NCBI GenBank assembly: GCA_043228905.1
Contig: JBHGNT010000009.1
Coordinates: forward strand, 16,244,001-16,308,000
From: Azolla caroliniana
Taxonomy: Eukaryota > Polypodiophyta
Length of the DNA: 64,000 bases
Direction of reading: 5' to 3'
Part shown: in pieces, positions 53,953 through 64,000 of the stretch
Position numbering within the stretch: the first letter of the stretch is position 1
Layout of the letters: each line of letters starts with the position of its first letter
Notes under the pieces: generated by a model
Told to the model about the DNA's origin: nothing
Seen by the model: the letters and a program-made list of their open reading frames with translations, nothing else
Database searches by the model: none
Translations under genes and position numbers: made by a program

Positions 53953-56399
53953 TTTAAAGAGTCGCAATGTTAGGCACATTCTCCCTTGATATCTAGTATG
54001 TGTCCTTGGTTAGATCATACCCCCCAAATGCAACACATTATCGCAACATAATTGTGACACATGGTGTCTAGGGCAAAATGATTGTCAACACTTCTTGTCT
54101 TGGGATAAGTTTCCAACTCTTTAAATCTAATATGGCGCCCATTGAGTAGTCTTCATATGAAGTTATGAATGAGCATTCCACTACGTTGATGATTAAACCA
54201 CACAATCACCATTTTTTATGTTGTATTGGATTTGCAAATGTGTCAAATCTTGTTTGATAAAACCAACCTCCTCATTTGTGCATGTGCATAATCTATTTCA
54301 AGGAAGCTGTTCTATTCAAAATGATATAATAGTCAAATAATTTTGGTGTAAAAGTATTTTTGAATTTAAATGTCCAATCATTTGTGCATCTAGAGTTCCT
54401 TTGTGAAGAAATAACCTTTTCTATTCAAAATGGTATAATAGTCAAATAATTTAGGTATAAAAGTATTTTTCCATTTAAATGTCCAATCATTTGTGCATCT
54501 AGAGTTCCTTTGTGAAGAAATAACCTTTCACATGTAAGTTTTTAGCAATCCAGTATTCCCTTGTACTAAGGTATTGTTAGTTAAATATCCTTCTAAAGCA
54601 CACTATGTATTAAGAAGGGTCAAAGTTGTTTTCTTGACATTGTTTCAATGCCCAATACAAAAATGAAAGTCTCCATGATGTGAAAATTTTAAAGTTTATA
54701 TGGTCCCTAGGTTGTGGGGACTATATGTGCTCTACAGTTACAATGAACGATAAAGATAATAAAAACAATGTCTAGTTGGGCCAACATGAAAAAGCTTATT
54801 AGATCATTTGATATTCTCTTTAGGGTTTTCATTTCCTTAAGGTTAGCAATAATACCCGATTAGATAAGCACAAAACTTGTCGAATGGGGTATGCGTGAAG
54901 AAGCATATCAGCGACAATTTTCACATAATTGGTTGGTTGGTTAAGAGGGTTTGCATTTTTTTTTGAGATTGCCAATGTGTATCTTGTCTTTTTAATCATT
55001 TATCACATTTGCTAGTTTTGTCTTAAGCCAATGTTATTATTTTCAAACCCTACGTCATGAAAAATGATTCGTAAACGGTAAAGCCAAGAAAATGCTAGTA
55101 TGTATTGTCTCAAACTAATAATATCAAAAGTTTAAGTATTATAAAGGTTCAACTAATATCACCACGACGACTTATTAAGAATTTCAATTAGACAAGCTTT
55201 GGAATCTAACGCAATAGTTTTTTAAATCAAATTTGTTAGCATGTCCTGTATTATTTATAAACGCAATCCTTTCACGTTGTGCTTTACAATTCTTTGGAAT
55301 CTAGAAGCAATAGTTTCTTAAATCAAATTTGTTAAAATGTCTTGTATGATGTATAAATGCAAACCTTTCATGTTGTGCTTTACCATGCAATTTCTTATTA
55401 CATGTTCTATTTGTGTTTAATATGATAAGAAAAAGAATATTCATTGGGCATTCTCTAATGTGGAAGGGTTCAATGTTAATCTAAACATATCAATTAATAA
55501 CACAAATTACTCTATGTTAATTTTCACAATAAACATATGATCATCAATTCCTTGCAATAATTGAATCGCTTATAATTAAACCCCTTATTGAACAAGCACC
55601 AACAGGTTATTATTGATGCATCATTAAATTTATCTTGTTGATTGCCAACAAGGTGAATTATAGGTAGGCATGAAGTAGTTATAGCCTTGCACCAAATCCC
55701 ATATGGACGTGACAAGAACTAGAGTATGGAAATGTAATGTGTATGTATGATAGACAAAAGTATATGTTTTCTTTTATTATCTTGGAGAGCTTTCCCGTGG
55801 CTAGGTTGACTATAAAATGAATATCATGACATTAAAATATTAACTACTTTGACAAGTCAATCTCTAAATAGTCTATGAACCCATATACCTGTACATTGAA
55901 TTGTCCATACTTATGCATTATACATATATGAATGCATACTAAAATGAGTTTACCTTTGAAAAAAGTTGCTAGAACTATAATCCTTTGGTGGGACAAATGA
56001 CAAACAACCACACACAGTGATATGAGTCATGACTCTACATTTAACCATCCACTATTTGGTCATTTGCCCCCATGCCCTAGCTTTTTTCCTGATGTTTCTT
56101 GAGGGCTATATATTGGCAACTAAGTCAGCACATAATGCACAAATATGATGCTAGGACTATCTTAGTCTTCACATTATCTCAACCTTGATGAAATGTGGTC
56201 GATCTAGGAAACAATTTCTGGAAACTTTTTGGCAAAGGGTAATTATATCTTTCCTAGTGGTTGTTGACTCACCATCACCCCACAATTTCATGAGGAACAT
56301 ATGATAAATACCATGACATGTTTGTTTTTCATGTACATCATATATTCCTGCATCTAGTTTAACTTGGTATGTTTATTAGGCATTTTGGTTTGAGATTCC
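53953..56399. other. AT-rich intergenic DNA with two tandem duplications
   Basis: No gene recognised. A 108-bp direct duplication occupies 54313-54420 and 54421-54528 (CTATTCAAAATGRTATAATAG...). A 95-bp one occupies 55198-55292 and 55293-55387 (TTTGGAATCTA...). Both are diverged by several substitutions. Confidence 0.6.
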
Positions 56400-56790
56400 C
56401 AAACCAATATGTATGTTCAAACCCCTCAAAATACTCTTCTTAAAATGATTGGACATAAAGTTTGGATGAAGCTTATTATACAAAGGTAAATCCAACTTCA
56501 AAATTCACCTCTTCAATTTGTTTCAAAATTGCAAATGGCCCATAGGAACGTCTTGACAACTTTGGAACTTTTCCAATCTTGAACATCTATAAAATTTGAG
56601 GCTCACACCTTCATCAAATGATACACCTTTTACCTTAAACTCCTCTAAAATTTGAGGGTCACAACATCTAAATTCCCCTCTCCAACTTGTTTCAACATTG
56701 CAAATGGCTCATAGGAATGTATTGATAACTTTGAAACTTGTCCAATCTTAAACACCTCTAAAGTTTGAGGGTTACACCTTTCACATATGT
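56400..56790 (-). pseudogene. Relic of a gypsy integrase C-terminal domain, tandemly duplicated
   Basis: Minus strand 56600-56400 reads FKIGKVPKLSRRSYGPFAIL then DLPLYNKLHPNFMSNHFKK, the GPY/F module followed by the LP...HP motif of gypsy integrases. 56780-56665 repeats the first part (FKIGQVSKLSIHSYEPFAML). It differs from the gypsy lineages elsewhere in the window and is closer to ordinary plant gypsy types. Too short to classify. Confidence 0.6.
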
Positions 56791-57356
56791 GTGCTTTTTG
56801 TAATGATTTTGCACATGTTGGACATCGCGATGCTCGATATCCAACATTTATTGATGATCTTCAAGGTCCAATATATTGGGTACTCACTACAAGTGCATGG
56901 ACTATATATCCAAATACTTGATTTACAAGTTTACTTCGATAATTGTCCTCAAAATGATACAATTATACTAAATGACAAAACCATGCTCATAAACTGATAT
57001 CTGATAAATTTTCTAATCTTCATCTACCCAAATAGAGTCATATAACTTTTGTGGTGGTTGATTGGCTACCCAAAAACTACCTTGACAAACATGGTATTGA
57101 TGGATCATTAATGCATGCCTTGATCCAAATGGGTCTTTATTCCCAACAAATTTTTATTAAAGAGAGCACAAACTTGAGATGAATGACATGATCCATCTAA
57201 AAATTTATTCCAACATGAGATACTTACATGAATGAATGTGGGATTCTATCAATTGGATGATTTTGTTTCTCATTGTGTGTACATATTGTAGCCCTGGAGA
57301 AAGAATAAGAATCCAAGACGAATTTGTGAAATTTGCTAGTTTATACAGACCTTCCT
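56791..57356. other. Intergenic, 3' of the kinase gene
   Basis: No gene seen. This is the downstream flank of the receptor kinase; an AATAAG/AATAGA-like polyadenylation signal cannot be chosen with confidence in this AT-rich stretch. Confidence 0.35.
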
Positions 57357-59423
57357 CTATGGTGAATCAGAATGAGGGCTTTTAAGTGGGGATAGGATGG
57401 GACAAAGTCCATCCAAGATAGATATTAAGTCGACCATTGTAGGTCTAGAGCTAGGGGATTCACTCACACACAAGATGGCCAAACTAAGGGCCTTGTCGAT
57501 ATATTCAGGCCAAAGGCATGATTGAAGGACAAAGGGATCCATGACATCCCGACCCCTTCCCTCCTTATCCATGTGCATTACATTCTCCCTCAATTTTGAT
57601 GTTGCTTTTTGGCTTGTGATGAGCTCCAACAACACCATCCCATAGCTATACACATCTGATTTCTCAGTAAAGTTCTTCTTGATTTGATTAGAATTGGCAA
57701 GCACACGAACCTCAGGTGCAACATAGTCGTGTGTAGAAACTTCATTGCCACCACTATTGTCGGAGACGATCTGAATGAGCCCAAAGTCACTCACTTTTGG
57801 GACAAATGTGTCGTGAAGAAGAATGTTGGTGGACTTGAGGTCCCTATGGAGGACTTTGTTCCCATGGAGATAGACCATGGCTTGGGCTACACCCAAGGCT
57901 ATCTTATGCCTAGTAGGCCAATCGAGGAGATGTTTCCTTTGATTGCCTTCAGTATGGAGGAGCTCCTGGAGTGTGCCAATCGGAAGGTAATCATATAAAA
58001 TCGCCTTCTCGTGAGGGCTTGAAAAAAATCCTCTTATGATGAGGAGGTTCTTATGCTTGAGAAGTGCGAGACCATCCAAGTGTTTCTCAAAGTTAGGGTG
58101 CATCTTGGCATGCTTGAAGACCTTGATGGCCATTGCCATGCCATCGGGAAGGATAGCTTTGTAGACCGTCGCAAATCTCCCTTTCCCCAATACATGCGCA
58201 GTGTCGAAGTGGCCTGCATTGGCCACTAGTTCGTCATATGCATACTTGTTGAAGCTTTGTCGATATGCAATGAATTGACCTTGTGTCTTGACATTATCGA
58301 TGCCGGAGCCAAACCAATTGTTCAATTCGTGATTCATAGGATGCCTTCTCCGATGTCGATATACAAGTGCAAACACCAGGACCAAGAGGGCAACTCCGAC
58401 TACACTAACCACGATTATGATTACAATTATTTGTTGGTTCTTCTGTTTTCCCTTCCTATGATTATCACGGTCAAGTGCTTTCGGAGGCTCATGATCGACC
58501 GCGGGTGGTTTGGGCGGTGCCACACTTGGGCACACATTCTCCAAAGGGGGGGGTCCACACAAGGAAGGATTCCCTAGGAACGAGGACTCGTTGAACCTTG
58601 AAATATTCGTTGACACTGGCCCTGTGAAATCGTTATACGAAAGATTCAATATCGTCAAGTTCGGAAGAACCCAGAGCGATGCCGGCACCTGACCCGAGAG
58701 CCGATTGTTGTTCACCATGAATGCACGGAGGGCACTCAGGTTCCCGATGCTGTCCGGCAATGTCCCATTGAGCCGGTTATAGGAGGCGCGGAAGGATTGA
58801 AGAGAAACGCTCGCTCCGATACCATTGGGTATAGCCCCCGTGATATTGTTAGAATCGATTTCAAAGTGTGTCAAGTTCCTCAAGTTTGCGCCGCCGAAGA
58901 GCTCCCCGGGGATGGGGCCGTCAAGGTTGTTGTGCTTCAACACGATCCGCATGAGGCTGATTGCTTCGCTCAATTGCGGTGGGATGTGCCCGGTGAGACG
59001 ATTCCTATGGAGATACAGGTATTGAAGGCTGGGGAGGTTGTTCCAGCCGTCTGGGGGGATCCCGCCCTGGAGCCGATTCCGAGACAAATCAAGGAACGTA
59101 AGGGACCGAAACTGGTAGAGATTGGTGGGGATGTAGCCACCTAAGACGAGACCCGACAACGAGATCTCGACAACGTTCAACGTTGTGTTGTCGCAAGTGA
59201 CCCCTTTCCACCCTTTGCAGTGTGAATAAGGATCATATGACTTTGGATTGGATGAAGAGTTTGTGATGGTGATGGTCCAGCTTGACAGGCCCGCGCGGTT
59301 ATGGAAGCTTTCTTTGAGCTTGAGTAAGGCATCCATCTCTTGGGCCATCACTAACCCCTCTTGCAGAGCAATACACAAGAAGAGAGCATAGGAAGAAACA
59401 CAGAACAACAACAGTGTTACCAT
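57357..59423 (-). CDS. Leucine-rich-repeat receptor-like kinase, 688 aa
   Basis: Probable plasma-membrane receptor with extracellular LRRs and a cytosolic Ser/Thr kinase; ligand and pathway unknown. Signal peptide about 1-27. LRR N-terminal cap about 28-80 with CKGWKGVTC. Six to seven LRRs about 84-280 with the plant consensus (LTFLDLSRNRLQGGIP). Paired-Cys cap about 289-298. Pro-rich juxtamembrane to 330; transmembrane 332-354 followed by HRRRH. Kinase about 405-675: glycine loop GKGRFATV 413-420, Lys434 in MAIKVF, HRD 526-528 with Lys530 and Asn533, DFG 546-548, APE 569-571. At the alpha-C glutamate position I find His448 (neighbours Glu446 and Asp450), so the Lys-Glu salt bridge may be altered. 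One exon, no break. The start ATG 59421-59423 gives the signal peptide; a later Met26 would remove it. LRR-III or IMK-like groups are similar in size; I assign no subfamily. Confidence 0.93.
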   Translation of the reverse strand: MVTLLLFCVSSYALFLCIALQEGLVMAQEMDALLKLKESFHNRAGLSSWTITITNSSSNPKSYDPYSHCKGWKGVTCDNTTLNVVEISLSGLVLGGYIPTNLYQFRSLTFLDLSRNRLQGGIPPDGWNNLPSLQYLYLHRNRLTGHIPPQLSEAISLMRIVLKHNNLDGPIPGELFGGANLRNLTHFEIDSNNITGAIPNGIGASVSLQSFRASYNRLNGTLPDSIGNLSALRAFMVNNNRLSGQVPASLWVLPNLTILNLSYNDFTGPVSTNISRFNESSFLGNPSLCGPPPLENVCPSVAPPKPPAVDHEPPKALDRDNHRKGKQKNQQIIVIIIVVSVVGVALLVLVFALVYRHRRRHPMNHELNNWFGSGIDNVKTQGQFIAYRQSFNKYAYDELVANAGHFDTAHVLGKGRFATVYKAILPDGMAMAIKVFKHAKMHPNFEKHLDGLALLKHKNLLIIRGFFSSPHEKAILYDYLPIGTLQELLHTEGNQRKHLLDWPTRHKIALGVAQAMVYLHGNKVLHRDLKSTNILLHDTFVPKVSDFGLIQIVSDNSGGNEVSTHDYVAPEVRVLANSNQIKKNFTEKSDVYSYGMVLLELITSQKATSKLRENVMHMDKEGRGRDVMDPFVLQSCLWPEYIDKALSLAILCVSESPSSRPTMVDLISILDGLCPILSPLKSPHSDSP

Positions 59424-60362
59424 ATCTGTGGAGAAGCTTAATGTTATGTTGAAGAAGAGGCGATCGATCGCAGCAGTTCAAATGGAGACCTTGATCCTTC
59501 CTTCCTTCCTTCCTTCCTTCCTTCCTTCCTTCCTTCCTTCCTATGGGCTCCAATTTTATTTATTTATTTATTTATTTATTTACTTATTTGATCCCCTGCA
59601 CTGATGGAGGGAGGGAGACGAAAGGCCGCTGAGCGCCTTCTTGTTTCTTTTAGAGATTTAAATGGAAAGCTCTCGAAATGGACAGATGAGAATGGAAAAG
59701 AATGAGATATAAACAGATAAGACAGACAGACAGACAGACAGATGGAAGCCAAAACGAAAGGAACCAAAAAAAAGGAGGCAAAATTTAATCCCTTGTTAAC
59801 GCCACAGAAATCTCCCTAACTGCTTCTTTCTCTCTGCTTGCTTTTATTCTTCTGTATCGTCTGTCTATGCTACAACTCTGTGTCGCTATCTCTGTGCAGA
59901 GAAAAAGAGAGAGAGAGAGACAAAGAGATGAGACAATTTATATACATATATTATATATATATATATATATTTATATTTGTAAATAAATTTTTTATTTATT
60001 TATTCCGTTTGCTTTGATTTCTTCTTCCTTCTTCTTCTGGGGGGATTTGTAAGTTACTTTGTTATTTTTCTTTCCTTCTTTTGCATTTGTACTTGTTTCT
60101 ATTTTCCTTTTTATTTCTTTATTTCTTTATTTATCGATTGATTTATTGATTTTATTGTCGTAGGTCTTGATAGAATAAATCGTAGGCGGTTTTTATTATT
60201 ATTAATTATATATAATCCTTTGAAGGTGCCAACTTTTGGTCAATCCTTTGACCGGTCAAGCCCTAAGGGATTTGACTTTTTTATGTACAGGGAATCCCTA
60301 AAAGTGTCGTTTTCCCTCTTCCTAGGGCCCTTCATTATTTTATTTTTGGGTTAATGGCCTCA

Positions 60363-60365
<3 letters not shown>
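59424..60365 (-). promoter_or_regulatory. Upstream flank of the kinase gene, microsatellite-rich
   Basis: This flank (read on the minus strand) should hold the promoter and 5' UTR. It contains (CCTT)n at 59495-59541, (TTTA)n at 59554-59590, (GACA)n at 59713-59742, CT-rich tracts near 59825-59850, and (TA)n near 59950-59970. A short upstream frame with repeated Gly-Arg-Lys codons spans the (CCTT)n tract and overlaps the start of the gene; it is a repeat artefact or at most an upstream ORF. Confidence 0.45.

Positions 60366-60404
<39 letters not shown>
60366..60404. repeat. (AG)n microsatellite
   Basis: About 19 uninterrupted AG units. Confidence 0.95.
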
Positions 60405-60407
<3 letters not shown>

Positions 60408-62600
60408 ACCAGATATCCCCGAGCTTCCTCCAATCCATGGGCATGTTGTAGTGTCGGACATGCACTCGCAGAAAGGTCCCTCGAATCACCGCCATCCGAA
60501 CCCTAACTCGCTACACATGACGCTTCAAAGACGACACAGAAATGGCGGTCAAATGCGACCTTTTGTGCAGATCATGTACGTATAACGGTAAAAAACCTGA
60601 AGAGGCAAATATGGGCCCTCTAACTAATATCCACTAGAGATTGTTATCACGTTGGTGGTTAGTTAGGGGAAGTATGCGAAATGAACAACGTAGCATAATT
60701 CTACATGCTAGACTTTAACAATCACCAAATCAACCACCACCTTGACCAATCTCATCTGGCATCTCAAAATTTGTCCAATTTCTATTGAAGTTTGTTACAT
60801 TTCTGCTGAAATCCATTCTTTTAGGTCACCTTGTGATTAATCTAGTTGTTAAGTTACGGAAAATTCCAACATATGGTCTAATATGGGGTATTTGAGTTAA
60901 TTATGTACACTAAGCTTTATATAGAGACAAGTTTCTGTTTGTCCCCATACTCAGAAGTGTTATACATAACTTGACATTTTTTGTATTTTAACACCACTAA
61001 CACTCCAATATTCTTGATAGTGTTATTGCGATAAAATATACTTTTATTGAAACAAATGTCCAATTTAGGTTTTACTTGTCGAATAGCTTTAGAAAAAAGT
61101 AACATATATACCCTCAATGAACGGGAAATATTATCCTAATATTCCATACAAATTCCATGTACACAATAAAGTACGCGCATAAGAATGCCACTGTACACAT
61201 ACACATAGTATAATGGTCATGATGTTGACATTTGAGAGAGATAGAGTTGTATGTGTCACCTAACTCATATTCAAACATTACTTGGATCAATCTATAACAC
61301 GCCATCATTTTGTTTCATGTGAATTATATTCGGCTTTGTCAATGACAAGTTATCATTGTATTATGCATCGTCAACATCTTTCGTTAACAATGTATAAAAC
61401 CCAACATTACACCTTTCCACTTACAAGTGCAAAACTCTAGATGAAAGAGGTGGATCATGGTACAATTCACTTGGATCTAATAAAAAATACTAGGGAAAAA
61501 TATGTGCCATGATGTATGGTAAGGTGAGTGTTTGATCCATTCATACAACATTCAAAGAGGGAACATGGTCAAGACTTACTATACTAAAAGAAATAAAAAG
61601 AAAGAAACATGTGAAATATTGTATGTTATGCAAATTTTCCTTCAATTCAACTTTTTTTCTATGCTCTAGAGGAGCCATCACTCATAATGGGCCCAACCAA
61701 GTAGTTGTTTGGCATTGCGACCATTGAAAAACCAAAATGGCAACCTTGGTGCGATATCTTTTCAGTGACCCCTTGACATGTGTCCTTGGAAGTAAAGCAA
61801 AGACGATTGCCATAGAGGGCTCAACAACACTACCATTAGATGCAAGAAGCGCAACGAATGATACTCCAACAACCAACAACCAACAACCAATGTCACTCCA
61901 ACAATCATGTCACCTTGAGCTTGCTTGTGGGTGGTTCAGTCCTAGTTGGACCTCCCACAAGTGTACACCTCTCCATCACAAATCCAACTCCCTTCCTTTT
62001 CCTACAAGTTGCACATACACCTCCCCACCCCTTGGCATGCCCTTTGTCTAACCCCATCTATCCTTCACCCCAACATGTTAACCCCCCTTCCGACCTAATA
62101 AGGTATTACTCGCTCGCTCACCAATAGACTATGTCCCCCCATTCATATCCTCTAAGGTAACCTCAAGCTATCCATACTCCCCTCGCATCCACACCCTCTA
62201 TGACCATGTCCTAGATGCAACATACCCTACGTTAGCTAAGAATCCACATCCCATACCATATGCATGTGCACAACCTGTCCGAACCAATGTCAAACCCCCA
62301 ATGTTCACTAGGAGTTTCAACATACCTCAAACTCACCCATCTCATCTAACACCTCTTGTCCCCACATATTCCATTTGTCCTTTCAAAGATTCTCGATGAG
62401 ACAAAGCCAAGCGTATTTGAGGCCATCCTTTAGAGGGCATCTGGGTTCAATCAAACTCTCACCCCCCTCATGATACACCACCAATTGCCCTCGATGACTC
62501 TATCAACAACCCTACCTTTATGACCCTCAAAGATCGATCTGACACTACTCACTATTATAATGAGTTTGTTGAGCCACTCAGAGAGCAACCCCTTGGCACC
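60405..62600. other. Intergenic, nothing firmly recognised
   Basis: Several short frames exist on both strands, including a Pro/Ser/His-rich plus-strand frame at 61737-62127, but none shows a family motif. The stretch next to the gypsy relic (61700-62600) may be further decayed element DNA. Confidence 0.35.
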
Positions 62601-62609
62601 ATAACTCTT

Positions 62610-62870
62610 TTGATGGCTCATTGGTGGGGTCAATATTCTTGCCATATGATTTAAACGTGGACAAGACAACTTATAGTTTTGCAATTGGATTCATGCCAAT
62701 TGAACTTATGGATGGACAAAGCCAATCATGCCCATTGAATGGATGATTACTTCATGAGTCACTATGCCATGGAAGGAAGAAGTGAGTCATGAAGACCTTC
62801 TCATAATAAGGATTAAGCAAATTGAGAGAAAACTTGAAGACATACAGGATGCTTTAATGTGGTTCAAGTG
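62610..62870 (+). pseudogene. Relic of the window's own gypsy lineage: integrase C-terminal part
   Basis: Encodes FLPYDLNVDKTTYSFAIGFM and PIELMDGQ, a one-base frameshift, KPIMPIEW, a stop, then PWKEEVSHEDLLIIRIKQIE and RKLEDIQDALMWFK. These align segment by segment with the intact gypsy copy at 39410-39630 (TGFMPAELMYGQKPIMP, DEMSREELLAARIRQLERRP). Highly diverged, so an old insertion of the same lineage. Confidence 0.8.
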
Positions 62871-62989
62871 ATCCATATGTTAAAATAAATGTCAATTTGA
62901 TAAATAAACATAAGGTTTGGCCACAAAATATTGAGAAGGGGATTGGAAATTGATCTATGGTGTGGGTCTAAGTTAAGCCTTGTCAAAGA

Positions 62990-63165
62990 GGCCTCGCCTA
63001 CGTCCAACGATAATGATGCGTTGTGTTGAAGTGGTATCCTCATGCTGATTACACTTCCTTCCACAACATAAAAATGCCTTGCCTACATCCAACGATAATG
63101 ATGCCTTGTATTGAAGTACTATCCTCATGCCAATTACACTTCCTTCCATACCCAAAGAGCCAACA
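62990..63165. repeat. 85-bp tandem duplication
   Basis: GCCTACRTCCAACGATAATG blocks begin near 62996 and 63081, each followed by TATCCTCATGCYRATTACACTTCCTTCCA. It lies between two opposite-strand gypsy relics. Confidence 0.8.
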
Positions 63166-63239
63166 AACCAAACTCGTTCCTCCAAAGCCGCTGACACATC
63201 TAACAACTCAACAATTAAGACGAAGACCCAAGATAATCG

Positions 63240-63790
63240 ACTTGAAGTGTATGGCCAATAGTTAGGTTGGGTGCAATTAATGTCTATGTTGTATATTTGA
63301 CTGTGCTTGCAACTTTTATACATCTCCATGAAATGGGCAATGTCCTTCTATATTCCTGGCCACCAATACTTATCCTTTGGCTTCTCGAAAGTTGTCAAAC
63401 TACCCATTTGACCTGCCCAAGAACTTTCATGGAACTTAGACACTAGAGTCACATGTTTAACCTTCTTGCAAACCACTCTCAATGACATTTCCATCCTCTT
63501 CTGTGGGTGCTTCCAAAGATATCCACACTATAGGACACTAAGAGTCATATGTTTAACCTTCTTGAAAACCACTCTCAGTGTCATTTCCATCCTCTTCTAT
63601 GGGTGCTTCTAAAGATATCCACATTGTCGGAAGTACGTTTATGCCTTCTTCTGGATTCTCTACATTTCCTCCTTAGACCACAAAATGTCCGCCGTCATTG
63701 AGCTCATGAATTTGCAGCCACTCCCCTTCATACTCAGTTTCATTGAGGGTGTTAAGCATTTGCACATTTTGTTCTTCAATAGTTGCTTGG
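63240..63790 (-). pseudogene. Relic of the same gypsy lineage on the opposite strand: integrase zinc finger
   Basis: Minus strand reads NETEYEGEWLQIHE, then MTADILWSKEEM and CGYLWKHPQKRMEMSLRVVC, and SKFHESSWAGQMGSLTTFEK with DKYWWPGI, matching the intact gypsy segments at 28840-29040 and 33080-33200. About 95 bp (63445-63625) is tandemly duplicated, so the CGYLWKHP part occurs twice. Many stops. Confidence 0.8.
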
Positions 63791-64000
63791 GCTATTGTCA
63801 TGATGTTGGGAATGCACATGAGCTAAACTATGTATATATAAAAGATTGAAATACAAGGCAGAAGTATGAAAAGAAGGTCATGAGACAAGATGAAGTTAAA
63901 AATAATAGAAAGACTTAAGCTTATTCATTGAGAGCTTACACAAGGAGTGGAAGGTAAGAGGTTTGAATCTTGTAATGGACGAGAAAGTAGAGCAATGATG

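Noticed and set aside
59299-59553. Frame with Gly-Arg-Lys repeats upstream of and overlapping the kinase start
   Set aside because: Produced by the (CCTT)n microsatellite and read in a different phase from the kinase.
61737-62127. Pro/Ser-rich frames as a possible small protein
   Set aside because: No conserved motif, overlapping frames look alike in composition, and decayed element DNA lies just downstream.

Overview
The window looks like a retrotransposon-rich, gene-poor stretch of a large land-plant genome. Evidence for a plant: many Ty1/copia elements whose primer-binding sites match the 3' end of plant initiator tRNA-Met, an L1-like LINE, and one complete intronless leucine-rich-repeat receptor kinase with the plant domain order. 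The Ty3/gypsy and Penelope-like elements do not resemble the usual flowering-plant lineages, so a fern or other non-flowering plant is my guess. That is an inference from remembered family consensus, not from a search.

Layout. 1-1.9 kb: 3' half of a Ty3/gypsy pol and the start of its LTR. 2.4-2.7 kb: a fragment of a 189-bp tandem repeat. 3.2-8.1 kb: a decayed L1-like LINE on the minus strand (ORF1 with zinc knuckle, ORF2 with endonuclease and reverse transcriptase). 9.1-16.3 kb: a minus-strand Penelope-like reverse transcriptase without an endonuclease, split by a copia element that itself holds a 2.8-kb inverted satellite array. 16.3-18.05 kb: a foldback-like inverted repeat. 19.17-19.93 kb: a solo LTR. 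20.3-46.1 kb: a deep nest. An old minus-strand copia (B) holds a 1.33-kb insertion and copia 1. Copia 1 holds a 16.7-kb Ty3/gypsy element. The gypsy element holds a 4.0-kb DNA transposon with a palindrome array and a nearly intact copia 2. 46.1-47.7 kb: a copia 3' end plus a second copy of the DNA transposon end. 48.0-53.9 kb: a complete but decayed copia E with both LTRs and a solo LTR inside it. 54-57.3 kb: intergenic DNA with small tandem duplications and a gypsy relic. 57.4-59.4 kb: the receptor kinase gene, minus strand. 59.4-64 kb: intergenic DNA with gypsy integrase relics.

Apart from the kinase, every coding stretch belongs to a mobile element, and nearly all carry stops or frameshifts. 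Copia 2 is the least decayed; by eye its LTRs differ by about a dozen substitutions and two small indels. Insertion order can be read from target-site duplications (ATGAT for copia 1, CTACG for copia 2, GTTCT for copia E, TTAAC and TTTAT for the two solo LTRs, ATCAC for the 1.33-kb insertion). No CRISPR, riboswitch, rRNA or tRNA gene was seen. All coordinates, motifs and repeat periods were read by eye; boundaries marked approximate may be off by tens of bases.
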